A stretch of 34,720 bases of DNA from Ignavibacteriota bacterium (GCA_022616555.1 JAKEEG010000071.1:1-34720); one strand, 5' to 3'. Positions 23,757 through 32,870 are shown, numbered from the stretch's first letter. Notes: generated by a model from the letters alone, not told the origin. Numbers and translations are program-made.

Positions 23757-23781
23757 CAAGAGTATACATCAAAAACACATT
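23753..23781 (+). promoter_or_regulatory. Possible promoter for rpsP
   Basis: TTGACA (23753-23758) overlaps the ffh stop codon; CACATT follows after 17 bases (23776-23781). The start of rpsP is 23 bases further on. Confidence 0.4.
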
Positions 23782-23803
23782 ACTTAGCTGAGGAGTACCG
23801 ACG

Positions 23804-24250
23804 TTGGTTAAAATTCGTTTGCGGAGAATCGGAAAGAAAAAGCTTCCGATCTATAAACTGGTGGTGACGGATGAACGCAACCCGCGCACCGGGGCGTACA
23901 TCGAGGCGCTGGGAAATTACGACCCCAACATCAACACAGACCTGCGAAGCCTGAAAGAAGAGCGCGTGTATTACTGGCTCGCCAAAGGCGCGCAGCCGTC
24001 CGATACCGTGCGCTCGCTCTTTCGCCGTACCGGCTTGTGGCTACGGTGGACGTTGAAGAAGCAGGGTAAGGACGAAGCCACGACTGCGAAAGTGTTGGAG
24101 CGTTGGCAGATGCAACAAGCCGAGCGTGGTAAACGCGATGCAGACCGCAAGGCGCGTCGCTTGAAGAAAAAGAAAGCCGCGGTGAAAGAAGCTCCGGCAG
24201 AGACCGCCACACCTGCGGCAGAGCAAGCCGCAGCACCCGCAGGTCAGTAA
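23804..24250 (+). CDS. rpsP: 30S ribosomal protein S16
   Basis: The S16 core (VKIRLRRIGKKKLPIYKLVVTDERN, then YIEALGNYDPN and RVYYWLAKGAQPSDTVRSLFRRTGL) is clear. The start is TTG at 23804, eight bases after GAGGAG; no nearby in-frame ATG fits the conserved N-terminus. After about residue 100 there is a Lys/Ala/Glu-rich extension ending in PAAEQAAAPAGQ, giving 148 residues instead of the usual 80-90, as is common in Bacteroidota-like genomes. First gene of the rpsP-rimM-trmD-rplS block. Confidence 0.96.
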   Translation: MVKIRLRRIGKKKLPIYKLVVTDERNPRTGAYIEALGNYDPNINTDLRSLKEERVYYWLAKGAQPSDTVRSLFRRTGLWLRWTLKKQGKDEATTAKVLERWQMQQAERGKRDADRKARRLKKKKAAVKEAPAETATPAAEQAAAPAGQ

Positions 24251-24264
24251 GTTAGCACTTGAGC

Positions 24265-24765
24265 ATGATCGCCATCGGACAAATTGCCAAAAGCAACGGT
24301 GTCCGTGGAGCGGTGAATATCCGCTCGCTGACAGATGACGTGCAGCGTTTTCTCAAGCTCAAGGCTGTGTGGATCGGCAAAGAAGAGAGTGAGACACAGC
24401 GTTACGAAGTTGAATCCGTCAGGGTACAGAAGACGCAAGCGGTCATGAAATTACGAAGTATTGATGACCGCGAGGCTGCCGACGGGTTGAGAGAGCAGAT
24501 TGTGTTTGTGCAGGAGTCGGAGGCAGTCCAGCCGAGCAAAGGTTCGTACTTTTTCCACGACATTATCGGGATGCAAGTTGTAACGGAAGAAGGCGAAGCC
24601 CTCGGAGAAGTGAAGGACGTTTGGCAGATGCCGGCGAACGATATATGGGTGGTCAGCAGTAACGGAAAAGAGATTTTGATTCCCGCCATCAAGGTATTTA
24701 TCAAGAGTGTAGATATGGAACGACGCACGGTCGTCGTTCACGCGATAGAAGGGTTGCTTGAGTAA
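24265..24765 (+). CDS. rimM: Ribosome maturation factor RimM
   Basis: RimM binds S19 and helps process 16S rRNA during 30S assembly. The N-terminal domain ([25 protein letters not shown]) and the PRC-barrel part ([36 protein letters not shown], then [15 protein letters not shown]) are both present. The ATG at 24265 is preferred over a TTG two codons upstream because it gives the usual N-terminus. It shares one base with trmD, indicating coupling. Confidence 0.94.
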   Translation: MIAIGQIAKSNGVRGAVNIRSLTDDVQRFLKLKAVWIGKEESETQRYEVESVRVQKTQAVMKLRSIDDREAADGLREQIVFVQESEAVQPSKGSYFFHDIIGMQVVTEEGEALGEVKDVWQMPANDIWVVSSNGKEILIPAIKVFIKSVDMERRTVVVHAIEGLLE

Positions 24766-25427
24766 TGCGCATCGATATCCTCACCGGATTGCCGAAGTTG
24801 CTGGAAAGCCCGTTGCAGGAAAGCATTCTTAGGCGTGCGCAGCTGAAAAAGTTGGTAAAACTTGTCGTGCATGACCTCCGCAAGTACACTCACGATAAGC
24901 ATAAAACGATCGACGATTCGCCCTATGGAGGTGGGGCCGGGATGGTGCTGAAACCGGAGCCAATCTTTGAATGCGTCGAAGCACTAAAGGCAAAACGACA
25001 GTATGACGAGGTCATTTTGCTTGCGGCGGACGGAGAAGCTTTCAACCAGTCGATTGCTAATGAGTTATCGCTGAAAGGAAATTTGATACTCATTGCGGGG
25101 CATTATAAGAGTATCGATGACCGGGTAAGGCAGGGATTGGCGACTCGGGAGATATCAATCGGGGAATATGTGCTGACTGGCGGAGAACTTGCAGCGGCTG
25201 TGGTTGTGGATGCGATTGTGCGGTTGGTGCCGGGCGTGATTAACGATGGTGAGTCGGCGTTAGGAGATTCGTTCCAGGATGGGTTGTTAGGAGCGCCGCA
25301 CTTTACAAAACCCGCAGAGTATCGCGGAATGAAAGTCCCGAAGGTGCTGCTCTCAGGTGATCATAAAAAAATTAGTGAATGGCGGGAGGAGCAGCGGACG
25401 CAGAAGACGAAGCAACGGAAAAGATAG
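24765..25427 (+). CDS. trmD: tRNA (guanine37-N1)-methyltransferase TrmD
   Basis: TrmD makes m1G37 in tRNAs that read CNN codons and so prevents frameshifting. It is a trefoil-knot (SPOUT) enzyme; visible motifs are [30 protein letters not shown], the knot segment [28 protein letters not shown] and the catalytic region [16 protein letters not shown]. The 220 residues are close to the family minimum, with a basic C-terminal tail. ATG overlaps the rimM stop. Confidence 0.97.
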   Translation: MRIDILTGLPKLLESPLQESILRRAQLKKLVKLVVHDLRKYTHDKHKTIDDSPYGGGAGMVLKPEPIFECVEALKAKRQYDEVILLAADGEAFNQSIANELSLKGNLILIAGHYKSIDDRVRQGLATREISIGEYVLTGGELAAAVVVDAIVRLVPGVINDGESALGDSFQDGLLGAPHFTKPAEYRGMKVPKVLLSGDHKKISEWREEQRTQKTKQRKR

Positions 25428-25485
25428 TATTCAGTATCAGTGGTTAGTCATCAGAAGATTGTACGAAAGGGGTTTGGAGACAACA

Positions 25486-25827
25486 ATGGAAAAGATTAAA
25501 TTGGTCGATGCGACACAAATGCGGAGCGACATTCCGGCGTTCAAGCCGGGCGACACGGTGAACGTACACGTGCGCGTGGTGGAAGGCGACAAGGAACGCG
25601 TGCAGCAGTTCCAGGGCGTTGTCATCAGCAAGCACGGGTCGGGCATGAACTCGACGTTTACCGTTCGGAAGATGTCCGACGGCGTCGGCGTGGAGCGTAT
25701 CTTCCCGACACACTCACCGCGCATTGCAAAAATTGAGCTCGTGAAAGGTGGCAGGTCACGACGAGCGAAGTTGTTTTACCTGCGCAAGCTTGCAGCAAAG
25801 GCCGTTCACCAGAAAACAGGCGCGTAG
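25486..25827 (+). CDS. rplS: 50S ribosomal protein L19
   Basis: L19 sits at the 30S-50S interface. The 113-residue sequence has the family pattern [76 protein letters not shown]. The ATG at 25486 is chosen because the conserved domain starts there and GGAG lies just upstream; the frame is open further left only by chance through the end of trmD. The short spacer before it contains CAGTATCAGT-like micro-repeats. Confidence 0.97.
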   Translation: MEKIKLVDATQMRSDIPAFKPGDTVNVHVRVVEGDKERVQQFQGVVISKHGSGMNSTFTVRKMSDGVGVERIFPTHSPRIAKIELVKGGRSRRAKLFYLRKLAAKAVHQKTGA

Positions 25828-25957
25828 TTTTTTAAGTTTCAAGTTTAAGGTTTAAAGTCTCAAGTTCGGTTATGCGGACTAAAGGCTATACACATCGTGT
25901 TGCTCCTTTGTTGAACGAGCAACTTTAGACTTGAGATCATAGACTTGAAACTCGAAA
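25828..25957. repeat. Micro-repeat region between rplS and the MqnA-like gene
   Basis: Repeated words TTTCAAGTTT, TCTCAAGTT and their complements GACTTGAGAT and GACTTGAAAC make a loose long inverted repeat. Inside it is a perfect 7-bp stem (GTTGCTC at 25899-25905, GAGCAAC at 25917-25923). It may act as a terminator for rplS. The same words appear at 13953-14002. Confidence 0.55.
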
Positions 25958-25959
25958 AG

Positions 25960-26820
25960 ATGAAACCCTTCCTCGCGTATCCAGAGGCACTTTTTACAAA
26001 ACCTCTACTGTATGGCTTGGAAGGTAGTGATTCGCCGTTTGAGAGCGTGGTGGATATTCCCGCCAGGATTGCTCTGCAGATGAGTAAGCCCGAAAAGGGT
26101 AAGCGCATTCAGCCTGAAGAGGCCGGATGCGCTTTTTTATCGCCCGTTGATTTCGCCCGCTATGGCGCGGAGTATTGCGTCGTCCCGAATGTGGGAGTCT
26201 CGTCATTCCTGCCTACCGATACCGTTCAGCTCTACGTGAAATCCGATATCCGTAACATCAAGACGATGGCGGTGGATATCCGTGTCACTTCCGAGATCAT
26301 CCTTGCAAAGATTATCCTGATGGAAAAATATCCGAACGAGGAATCCGAGCAGGACAACGTGCAAATCATTCCCATGCTGCCGGATGTGAATGCTATGCTT
26401 GCGAAAGCGGATTCAGCACTGGTGGTAAATCTTTCGCCGGGTTCTGTACCGGTGAGCGATGCGTTCAAACTCGACCTTGTTGAAGAGTGGGAGGATCTCA
26501 CCGACTTGCCGTACGTGCACGGCTTTTGGGTTGGGAGAGAAAACCTGACGCTTGCAGAGGATGTCCAGCGGTTGATGCGCGCCAAGACTGAAGGTACTGC
26601 GCTTGTGGAGAGTATTGCAGAACAATCGGCGGCGCAGTTTGGAGTTACCGCCCTCCAAGCAAAGGATTACATAGGCTCGTTTGTGTATGATTTTGGCGAG
26701 CAACAATCCGATAGCCTCAAAGAATTTATGAGTTACGCCTACTATTTTGGCATCCTGCCGGACATCCCCGAAGTCAATTTCTTCGATATAGAAGACACAC
26801 CAAAACCCAACCGGAATTAA
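25960..26820 (+). CDS. MqnA/MqnD-family periplasmic-binding-fold protein, probably not a standard MqnA
   Basis: The 286-residue product follows the MqnA (chorismate dehydratase, futalosine menaquinone pathway) pattern over its whole length: FTKPLLYGLE near the start, GCAFLSPVDFARYGAEYCVVPNVGVSS, then TVQLYVKSDIRNIKTMAVD, ADSALVVNLSP and DLVEEWEDLTDLPYVHGFWV. Several signature spots differ: the usual S-Y-L-N-T before the first proline reads A-L-F-T, and the usual G-P-V-x-S-V reads L-P-T-D-T-V, so residues expected to act in catalysis appear changed. No other mqn gene is nearby. The ATG at 25960 is preferred to a TTG five codons upstream that lies in the micro-repeat. The family call is good; enzymatic function is doubtful. 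Confidence 0.7.
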   Translation: MKPFLAYPEALFTKPLLYGLEGSDSPFESVVDIPARIALQMSKPEKGKRIQPEEAGCAFLSPVDFARYGAEYCVVPNVGVSSFLPTDTVQLYVKSDIRNIKTMAVDIRVTSEIILAKIILMEKYPNEESEQDNVQIIPMLPDVNAMLAKADSALVVNLSPGSVPVSDAFKLDLVEEWEDLTDLPYVHGFWVGRENLTLAEDVQRLMRAKTEGTALVESIAEQSAAQFGVTALQAKDYIGSFVYDFGEQQSDSLKEFMSYAYYFGILPDIPEVNFFDIEDTPKPNRN

Positions 26821-26839
26821 GTATTCCTGCTTTCCGTGC

Positions 26840-26867
26840 TTGAGATTTGCGTTTTTTTCGGTACATT
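26840..26867 (+). promoter_or_regulatory. Promoter for recN
   Basis: TTGAGA (26840-26845), a 16-base spacer and TACATT (26862-26867) lie just before recN, predicting a leader of about 14 nt. No LexA-type box is obvious. Confidence 0.5.
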
Positions 26868-26887
26868 AAGACTTAAATTGAAGCAAT

Positions 26888-28615
26888 ATGCTTAAGTCCC
26901 TGTATATCAAGAACTACGCGCTTATTGAGGAGATCAGTGTCGAATTCGGCTCCGGGCTGAATATCATCACTGGCGAGACGGGCGCGGGGAAGTCGATACT
27001 CATCGACGCGCTGAGCTTGATACTCGGTGCTCGAGCGACATCCGACGAAGTGCGCAAGGGCGAGGAGAAAGCGATTGTGGAGGGGATTTTCGGCATCGCA
27101 GAAAACAAGAAGCTGAAAGCGTTGCTCGCGGCGAACGAGATCGAAGTATCGGATGAGCTGATATTGCGCCGTGAAGTTTCTGCAAAGGGACAGAGCAGAA
27201 ATTTTATCAATGATACTCCTGCTCCTCTCGCTGTCATGAAAGAAGCAGGCGAGCTGCTTGTTGACCTGCATGGACAGCACGAGCACCAATCGTTGTTGCG
27301 GACGGCAACACACATTGAATTTTTGGATGACTTTGGCGGTTTAGAAGGGTTGGTTGCAGAATATCGAAAAGCATACTCAGCGTTAAAAGATTTATTCGGA
27401 CAACTGGAGGAGCTTTCGCAAAAGGAGAAACAACTTAAAGAGAAGCGCGATTTGTATGAATTTCAGTTAAAGGAAATCGATGCGGTTTCTCCCCAGCCGG
27501 GCGAGGAAGACGGGCTGGAATCTGAGCTGAAGATACTCGAAAATTCCGAAAAGCTATTCGAGGCGACGTCGCAGCTCCATCAAATGCTGTACGAGGGCGA
27601 CAATGCACTGTATGGGCAATTGGTACTTGCTCGCAATCAGTTGCAGGATTTAGTTGAGATCGACAAGTCATTCGAAGAAATGCAAAAAGAATGTGCTTCG
27701 GCGGCGGCGATTATCTCCGAAGTCACGAAATTTATTCAAGCCTACAATGCGAAAGTGGAGTTTAACCCGGAGCGGCTGGAGCAGATACGCGAGCGGTTGG
27801 GTCAGTTGTCATTGCTGAAGAAAAAATACGGCGGGTCGGTGGATTCCATCATCGAGCACCAGGAGAAGATCGCGAAGGAGTTCCAGCTTGCGGAGAATTT
27901 TGAAGGGGAGATTAAGAAATTGAGTGAGCAGATTGACCGGGCGCGGAAAACCTGCTCCGATGCGGCGCAGAGACTTTCGACGAAGCGTCAGGAATTGGTG
28001 GGAAAAATCAACAAAGCCGTCGTTGCAGAGCTGAGCAAGTTGGGAATCCAGAGCGGGAAGTTCGATGTGACGATACAGCAGAAGCCGATGGGCAGAGAGA
28101 ATGGAGAGGATGTGAGGAAGCGTGCGTTTGTGAAAATGGGCAAGGATTTCTACGAAGCAACGCCGAACGGCATCGATACCGTCGAGTTTTACATCTCCAC
28201 GAATGCGGGCGAGGACCCGAAACCGCTCGCCAAGGTCGCCTCGGGCGGCGAGATATCGCGCATTATGCTCGCGCTGAAAACGATACTGGCAAAGTCTGAG
28301 CGACTGCCGCTGTTGATTTTCGACGAGATCGACGTTGGCGTGAGCGGTCGCATAGCCCAGGCGGTCGGCAGAAGCCTTAAAGCTTTGTCGCAATTCCATC
28401 AGGTCATTGCCATTACGCACCTGCCGCAGATTGCGGGTTTGGCTGACATGCATTTTGCCATAGAGAAGACCGAAGACAAGAAACGTACGCGCACCCGTTT
28501 GCGAGCGTTGGAGCTTGAAGAGCGCGTGGAGGAGGTCGCCAAGTTGATGAGCGGCGCTGAAGTGACCGAAGCGGGTCTGGAAGGGGCGAGGGAATTGATG
28601 GGCTTGAAGAAATGA
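26888..28615 (+). CDS. recN: DNA repair protein RecN
   Basis: RecN is an SMC-like ATPase in double-strand break repair. Walker A is GETGAGKS (29-36) and the N-terminal head begins LYIKNYALIEEISVEF. DLHGQHEHQSLL is the typical RecN motif, followed by two coiled-coil arms. The C-terminal head has the signature ASGGEISRIMLALK, Walker B LLIFDEIDVGVSG and ITHLPQIAGLAD. The 575 residues are complete. Its stop codon overlaps the ATG of the foreign methyltransferase gene (ATGA). Confidence 0.97.
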   Translation: MLKSLYIKNYALIEEISVEFGSGLNIITGETGAGKSILIDALSLILGARATSDEVRKGEEKAIVEGIFGIAENKKLKALLAANEIEVSDELILRREVSAKGQSRNFINDTPAPLAVMKEAGELLVDLHGQHEHQSLLRTATHIEFLDDFGGLEGLVAEYRKAYSALKDLFGQLEELSQKEKQLKEKRDLYEFQLKEIDAVSPQPGEEDGLESELKILENSEKLFEATSQLHQMLYEGDNALYGQLVLARNQLQDLVEIDKSFEEMQKECASAAAIISEVTKFIQAYNAKVEFNPERLEQIRERLGQLSLLKKKYGGSVDSIIEHQEKIAKEFQLAENFEGEIKKLSEQIDRARKTCSDAAQRLSTKRQELVGKINKAVVAELSKLGIQSGKFDVTIQQKPMGRENGEDVRKRAFVKMGKDFYEATPNGIDTVEFYISTNAGEDPKPLAKVASGGEISRIMLALKTILAKSERLPLLIFDEIDVGVSGRIAQAVGRSLKALSQFHQVIAITHLPQIAGLADMHFAIEKTEDKKRTRTRLRALELEERVEEVAKLMSGAEVTEAGLEGARELMGLKK

Positions 28616-30297
28616 AAAATTTAAAATTAAAAATGAAAAAAGGGAAAAAACAAATATTATCTAAAACCAAAGCTGTGAGGTACCGATCTTCTGAGTCGGG
28701 TAACTTGTTTGTCCGAGAACCTCATGACTTGATGACATATAAAGAAGCAAGTACGTGGGCGTCGGAACATATCAGAAAAAATGTCTCACCATCTAATATA
28801 GCTTATCTTGTGCAGTATGGAAGAATTAACAAATACGGGGTCAACGGGACTTCGAAGGTAAGCAAAAAAGATTTGGTTGACTATTATAAATCTTACAATG
28901 GATATCGCGAAGTTTCATGGAAAGAGAAATTAGGCGACGATGTCAATCCTGTATTGTCATTTCAACAATACACAGAAGCGGAAACGACAAAACATGTCCA
29001 TCGCTTGCACCCTTATAAGGGTAAATTCATCCCTCAGCTTGTAGAATATTTTCTTGATAACCACACCGATGCCTTTAAGAAAGAAGTTTATTTTTCCCAA
29101 GGTGATATTGTGCTAGACCCGTTTTGTGGTAGTGGAACGACGTTGGTTCAATGTAGCGAATTGGGGCTTCATGCAATAGGGATTGAAGTTTCAGAGTTTA
29201 ATGCATTAATCTCTAATATTAAGATAGACAAGCATGATTTGGTGAAACTACGTAATTCAGTTAATACAATATCAATTGCGTTAAGAAGATTTTTATCAAA
29301 CAGTCATACAATTGAATTTGAACAAAAACTCTTAGAGGAGTTATACAAATTTAACAACAAATATTTTCCAGTCCCTGAATACAAGCATAGGTTAAAGCGT
29401 AAAGAGATAAACGAGGCAACTTTTGGTCTAGCAAAAGAGAAAGAATTCTTCCCAATATTCCAGAACTTGGTTAAGGAATATAAAATAAAGCTTAAGCAGG
29501 ATTCAGGAGATAAATTTATCGATATCTGGTATTCTGACCACGTACGCAAAGAAATCGATTTTGTCTATCGTGAGATTCAGAAGATAGCCGATGAGAATAC
29601 CAGACAGATTCTTTATGTTGTCCTCAGTAGAACAATGCGTTCTTGTCGTTCTACAACCCATTCTGACTTGGCGACTTTACTAGAACCTATTACATCGACT
29701 TATTATTGTACAAAACACGGTAAGATATGTAAACCGCTCTTTTCCATACTTAAATGGTGGTCGTTTTATGCTAACGATACTGTAACGCGCCTAGGTATTT
29801 TTGACAAAAAAAGAACACAAACTTTTCAAAAGTGTTTCGTGGGTGATAGTCGTACAATTGATCTTTTTTCGATTCTTGGAAATTTAGAACCTGAGTTTAC
29901 TAAGCTAATTAAGAAAGATAAGATTTCAGGCATTTTTACTAGTCCTCCGTATGTAGGATTAATTGACTATCATGATCAGCATGCTTATGCGTATGACCTA
30001 TTTGAGTTTCCTAAAAGGGAGACACTGGAAATTGGGCGACTGATCGAGGGGCAGGGAAGGGTAGCGCGGGAGTCTTATGTTAAAGGCATATCAGACGTTT
30101 TAAGCAACTGTAAAAAGTTTCTGGTTAAGGACTACCATGTGTTTTTGGTTGCAAACGATAAATTTAATCTGTACCCAGCAATAGCTGAAAAAAGTGGTAT
30201 GAAGATCGTGAATCAGTTTAAAAGGCCAGTTCTAAATAGGACGGAAAAAGATAAGAGCGCGTACTCTGAGAGTATTTTCCACTTAAAATCCAAATAA
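28612..30297 (+). CDS. Type II DNA methyltransferase (N4-cytosine or N6-adenine class)
   Basis: The product has an N-terminal basic part, a helix-turn-helix-like stretch (about 38-100: DLMTYKEASTWASEHIRKNVSP), and the SAM-binding motif D169-PFCGSGTT. About 270 residues later comes the catalytic motif T443-S-P-P-Y. The order motif I, long variable region, motif IV corresponds to the alpha arrangement, and SPPY is more frequent in N4-cytosine enzymes. It is followed two bases later by a restriction-enzyme-like gene. Codons are AT-rich compared with recN and cysS on either side, a sign of transfer. The first Met overlaps the recN stop; a second Met seven codons on (28633) is also possible. The class is sure; the recognition site is not known. 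Confidence 0.88.
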   Translation: MKNLKLKMKKGKKQILSKTKAVRYRSSESGNLFVREPHDLMTYKEASTWASEHIRKNVSPSNIAYLVQYGRINKYGVNGTSKVSKKDLVDYYKSYNGYREVSWKEKLGDDVNPVLSFQQYTEAETTKHVHRLHPYKGKFIPQLVEYFLDNHTDAFKKEVYFSQGDIVLDPFCGSGTTLVQCSELGLHAIGIEVSEFNALISNIKIDKHDLVKLRNSVNTISIALRRFLSNSHTIEFEQKLLEELYKFNNKYFPVPEYKHRLKRKEINEATFGLAKEKEFFPIFQNLVKEYKIKLKQDSGDKFIDIWYSDHVRKEIDFVYREIQKIADENTRQILYVVLSRTMRSCRSTTHSDLATLLEPITSTYYCTKHGKICKPLFSILKWWSFYANDTVTRLGIFDKKRTQTFQKCFVGDSRTIDLFSILGNLEPEFTKLIKKDKISGIFTSPPYVGLIDYHDQHAYAYDLFEFPKRETLEIGRLIEGQGRVARESYVKGISDVLSNCKKFLVKDYHVFLVANDKFNLYPAIAEKSGMKIVNQFKRPVLNRTEKDKSAYSESIFHLKSK

Positions 30298-30299
30298 TC

Positions 30300-31355
30300 A
30301 TGGCCATATCACAGGAAAAAATTGAAGGTATTGCTCTCCAAGTAATCAAAGTACTGTATACTCGGTTTGAGAGCTTCCCGGAAAATTCGAATGCGAATAG
30401 GAATGCTCCATTTCATGAAGCCTTCCTCAATGCCTTTTCTGATAAATTACATGGTAAGGTTTCTGACATACCATTTTTCGTGACTTTAAGTAGTTGGTTC
30501 CACGGTTTAAACACAACATTAGGTCAAACCTTCTTTGAAAAAGTAGGTCAGATCCTTAGCGATAGTGAAAAGAGAGAGTATACTTCTAAAAAGCTAGGGA
30601 ACCTGAAAATCACGAAATCTCAGAAAGATAGTGTAAATGAGATAATAACAAGCCTAAGCACTTCTGAACAAGTTCCGAATCTAAATAATGAAGACAAAAA
30701 AATCTTCATACGGAAACGAGGTAATCTTGTTAATGCAATTGATTTTTCCGCGGATATTTTTATAAAGGAAAAATCAAAAATAATTGCTGTTGAATTAAAA
30801 TCGGTTCGGCCAAACTCTGGAGAAATGAGAGGTGAGAAGCAAAAAATTCTCGAGGGAAAGGCGGCTTTATACAGGGAATTCCCCGGAGATAACATACGCT
30901 TTATTGTTGGGTTTCCCTTTGATCCAACAAATGATCCTTCTTCACCCACTGGTTATAATAAAAAGAGACTTATGAGTTCAATAATAAATATGAACAAATA
31001 TTTTTCTGAAGAAGAAGTATTGGTGGCTAATGAACTTTGGAATTTTTTGTCTGATGAGGAGCATACAATGGAACAATTGCTTGAAATAATAAATGCTATT
31101 GCAACTCCAGAATTTTTAGATAGGTATAAATTTTTGGAGGACCCTAAAAACAAAGAAAAGAATATCGAACTTTATAAACAAAGGCTGAAAGATTGGCATT
31201 TATATTCTGAACTTAGATTGGTGTCAAACGAAGAGAACCTCTTAAAAGAAGTCGCCGGCAATAGAAAATTAGAGAAGGCTTTTATGCATTTGATTTTCAA
31301 AGAGGGTGAGTACAACGTTGATCGTTTTAACAAGTTAGTTTCAATACTTAATTAA
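30300..31355 (+). CDS. Type II restriction endonuclease, TdeIII/MjaII-like
   Basis: The 351-residue protein carries a PD-(D/E)XK nuclease core: D152 in DFSADIFI, then E165-L-K167 in VELKSVRPN, followed by GEMRGEKQKILEGKAAL. The position directly after a methyltransferase gene (2-base gap) makes it the cognate nuclease. Overall the sequence recalls the TdeIII/MjaII family, whose known members cut GGNCC; that family call is from memory and needs a profile search, so the recognition site is only a suggestion. It is AT-rich like the methyltransferase. The cysS start follows six bases after its stop. Confidence 0.75.
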   Translation: MAISQEKIEGIALQVIKVLYTRFESFPENSNANRNAPFHEAFLNAFSDKLHGKVSDIPFFVTLSSWFHGLNTTLGQTFFEKVGQILSDSEKREYTSKKLGNLKITKSQKDSVNEIITSLSTSEQVPNLNNEDKKIFIRKRGNLVNAIDFSADIFIKEKSKIIAVELKSVRPNSGEMRGEKQKILEGKAALYREFPGDNIRFIVGFPFDPTNDPSSPTGYNKKRLMSSIINMNKYFSEEEVLVANELWNFLSDEEHTMEQLLEIINAIATPEFLDRYKFLEDPKNKEKNIELYKQRLKDWHLYSELRLVSNEENLLKEVAGNRKLEKAFMHLIFKEGEYNVDRFNKLVSILN

Positions 31356-31361
31356 AAGTCA

Positions 31362-32822
31362 ATGCCCTTAGTCGTTTACAACACACTCAAACGCAAGAAA
31401 GAAGAATTCAAGCCATTGCGCGAAGGAGAAGTGCGGATGTATGTCTGCGGTCCAACGGTGTACAGCCACTCGCACATCGGCCATGCGAAAAGCTATGTGT
31501 CGTTTGACGTGATTGTGCGGTATCTGCGGTATAGCGGATACAAGGTGACGTACATACAGAACATCACGGACGTTGGGCATTTGTTGGGCGAGACGAACGA
31601 GGGCGAGGATCGTTTATTGAAGCAAAGCAAAATCGAGCAGAAGCACCCGATGCAGATTGCAGAGGAGTACACGCGCAGTTACTTCGAGGATATGGACGCG
31701 CTTGGCGTGCTGAGGCCGGATATTTCTCCCCGCGCGACGGGACACATCACCGAGCAGATTGAGATGGTTAGGCAGCTCATCGACAAAGGCTATGCGTACG
31801 AGGCGAAAGGCTCGGTGTATTTCGATGTGCGAAAGTTTTCCGACTACGGGAAACTTTCGAATCGCACGTTAGACGAGATGCAGGAAGGCACTCGCGTTGG
31901 AGTGCGCGGCGAAAAACGGCATCCAGCCGATTTTGCGCTGTGGAAAAAAGCCGAGCCTGAGCACATCATGCGCTGGCCGAGTCCCTGGGGCGTCGGCTTC
32001 CCCGGCTGGCACATCGAGTGCTCGGCAATGTCCATGAAGTACCTCGGCGAGACGTTCGATATCCATGGCGGCGGACTCGATAACCAATTCCCGCACCACG
32101 AATGCGAGATTGCGCAGAGCGTGAGCGCGACGGGCAAACCATTCGTAAAGTACTGGCTGCATAATAATCTTGTGACGGTGAACGGGAAGAAGATGTCGAA
32201 GTCATTGGGTAATTTCATCACGCTGAAAGATGCTTTCAAAAAGTACGACCCGCTTGTGGTGCGGTTCTTCATTCTGCAGAGCCATTATCGCAGCACGCTT
32301 GATTTCAGCGATGAGGCGCTTGCGGGTGCAAAGGGCGGTCTGGAAAAATTATCGAATACAATCCGCAACCTTCGTACGGAAATTGCAAAGGCGGAGCAGG
32401 AAAAACGAACGGCTTCGCTTTCTATCGACCTTGAGTCCTATAAGAAGCGCGTACTGGAAGCAATGGATGATGATTTCAACACGCCTCAAGCGATTGCTAT
32501 CTTGTTTGAATTGTCGAAGGAAGTCAATGCAGCATTGAGTTTGGATAAGAAATACTCGGCCTCATCGTTGCAAGTAGTGGAGAGGCTATTTCAGGAACTT
32601 GGCGGTGGAGTGTTGGGAATTATTTCCGATAAAGCTGTGACAACTGTATCCGTTGACGGGAATGTGGAAGGGGATCTGGTGAATCTGTTGATTGCCGTCC
32701 GCAACGAGGCACGCAAAGCGAAGCTGTTTGCGGTATCGGATATGATTCGCGACCGGCTGAAGGAAATCGGTATCGCGCTGGAAGACAAAAAAGACGAAAC
32801 AGTTTGGAAGAAGATTTCGTAA
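31362..32822 (+). CDS. cysS: Cysteinyl-tRNA synthetase
   Basis: This class I synthetase charges tRNA-Cys. The zinc ligand and first motif region is RMYVCGPTVYSHSHIGHA (HIGH box), other zinc ligands are in GWHIECSAM and HHECEIAQS, and the KMSKS loop is GKKMSKSLGNF. The C-terminal DALR-type domain has LEAMDDDFNTPQAIAILFEL. The 486 residues are complete. Base composition returns to that of the genome core here. Palindrome D follows its stop. Confidence 0.98.
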   Translation: MPLVVYNTLKRKKEEFKPLREGEVRMYVCGPTVYSHSHIGHAKSYVSFDVIVRYLRYSGYKVTYIQNITDVGHLLGETNEGEDRLLKQSKIEQKHPMQIAEEYTRSYFEDMDALGVLRPDISPRATGHITEQIEMVRQLIDKGYAYEAKGSVYFDVRKFSDYGKLSNRTLDEMQEGTRVGVRGEKRHPADFALWKKAEPEHIMRWPSPWGVGFPGWHIECSAMSMKYLGETFDIHGGGLDNQFPHHECEIAQSVSATGKPFVKYWLHNNLVTVNGKKMSKSLGNFITLKDAFKKYDPLVVRFFILQSHYRSTLDFSDEALAGAKGGLEKLSNTIRNLRTEIAKAEQEKRTASLSIDLESYKKRVLEAMDDDFNTPQAIAILFELSKEVNAALSLDKKYSASSLQVVERLFQELGGGVLGIISDKAVTTVSVDGNVEGDLVNLLIAVRNEARKAKLFAVSDMIRDRLKEIGIALEDKKDETVWKKIS

Positions 32823-32828
32823 TATTTT

Positions 32829-32861
32829 AGACTAGCGAGGTTTTGGAAACCTCGCTAGTCT
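32829..32861. repeat. Intergenic palindrome, family copy D
   Basis: Perfect 15-bp arms (AGACTAGCGAGGTTT and its complement) flank a TGG loop. Compared with copy A two adjacent bases differ in the left arm, and both changes are matched in the right arm. It lies between cysS and the glycosylasparaginase-like gene. Confidence 0.92.
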
Positions 32862-32870
32862 TTGAACCTT

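Noticed and set aside
25357-25485. N-terminal extension of L19 reaching back into trmD
   Set aside because: The conserved L19 sequence begins at the ATG at 25486, which has its own ribosome-binding site; the upstream open frame is accidental.
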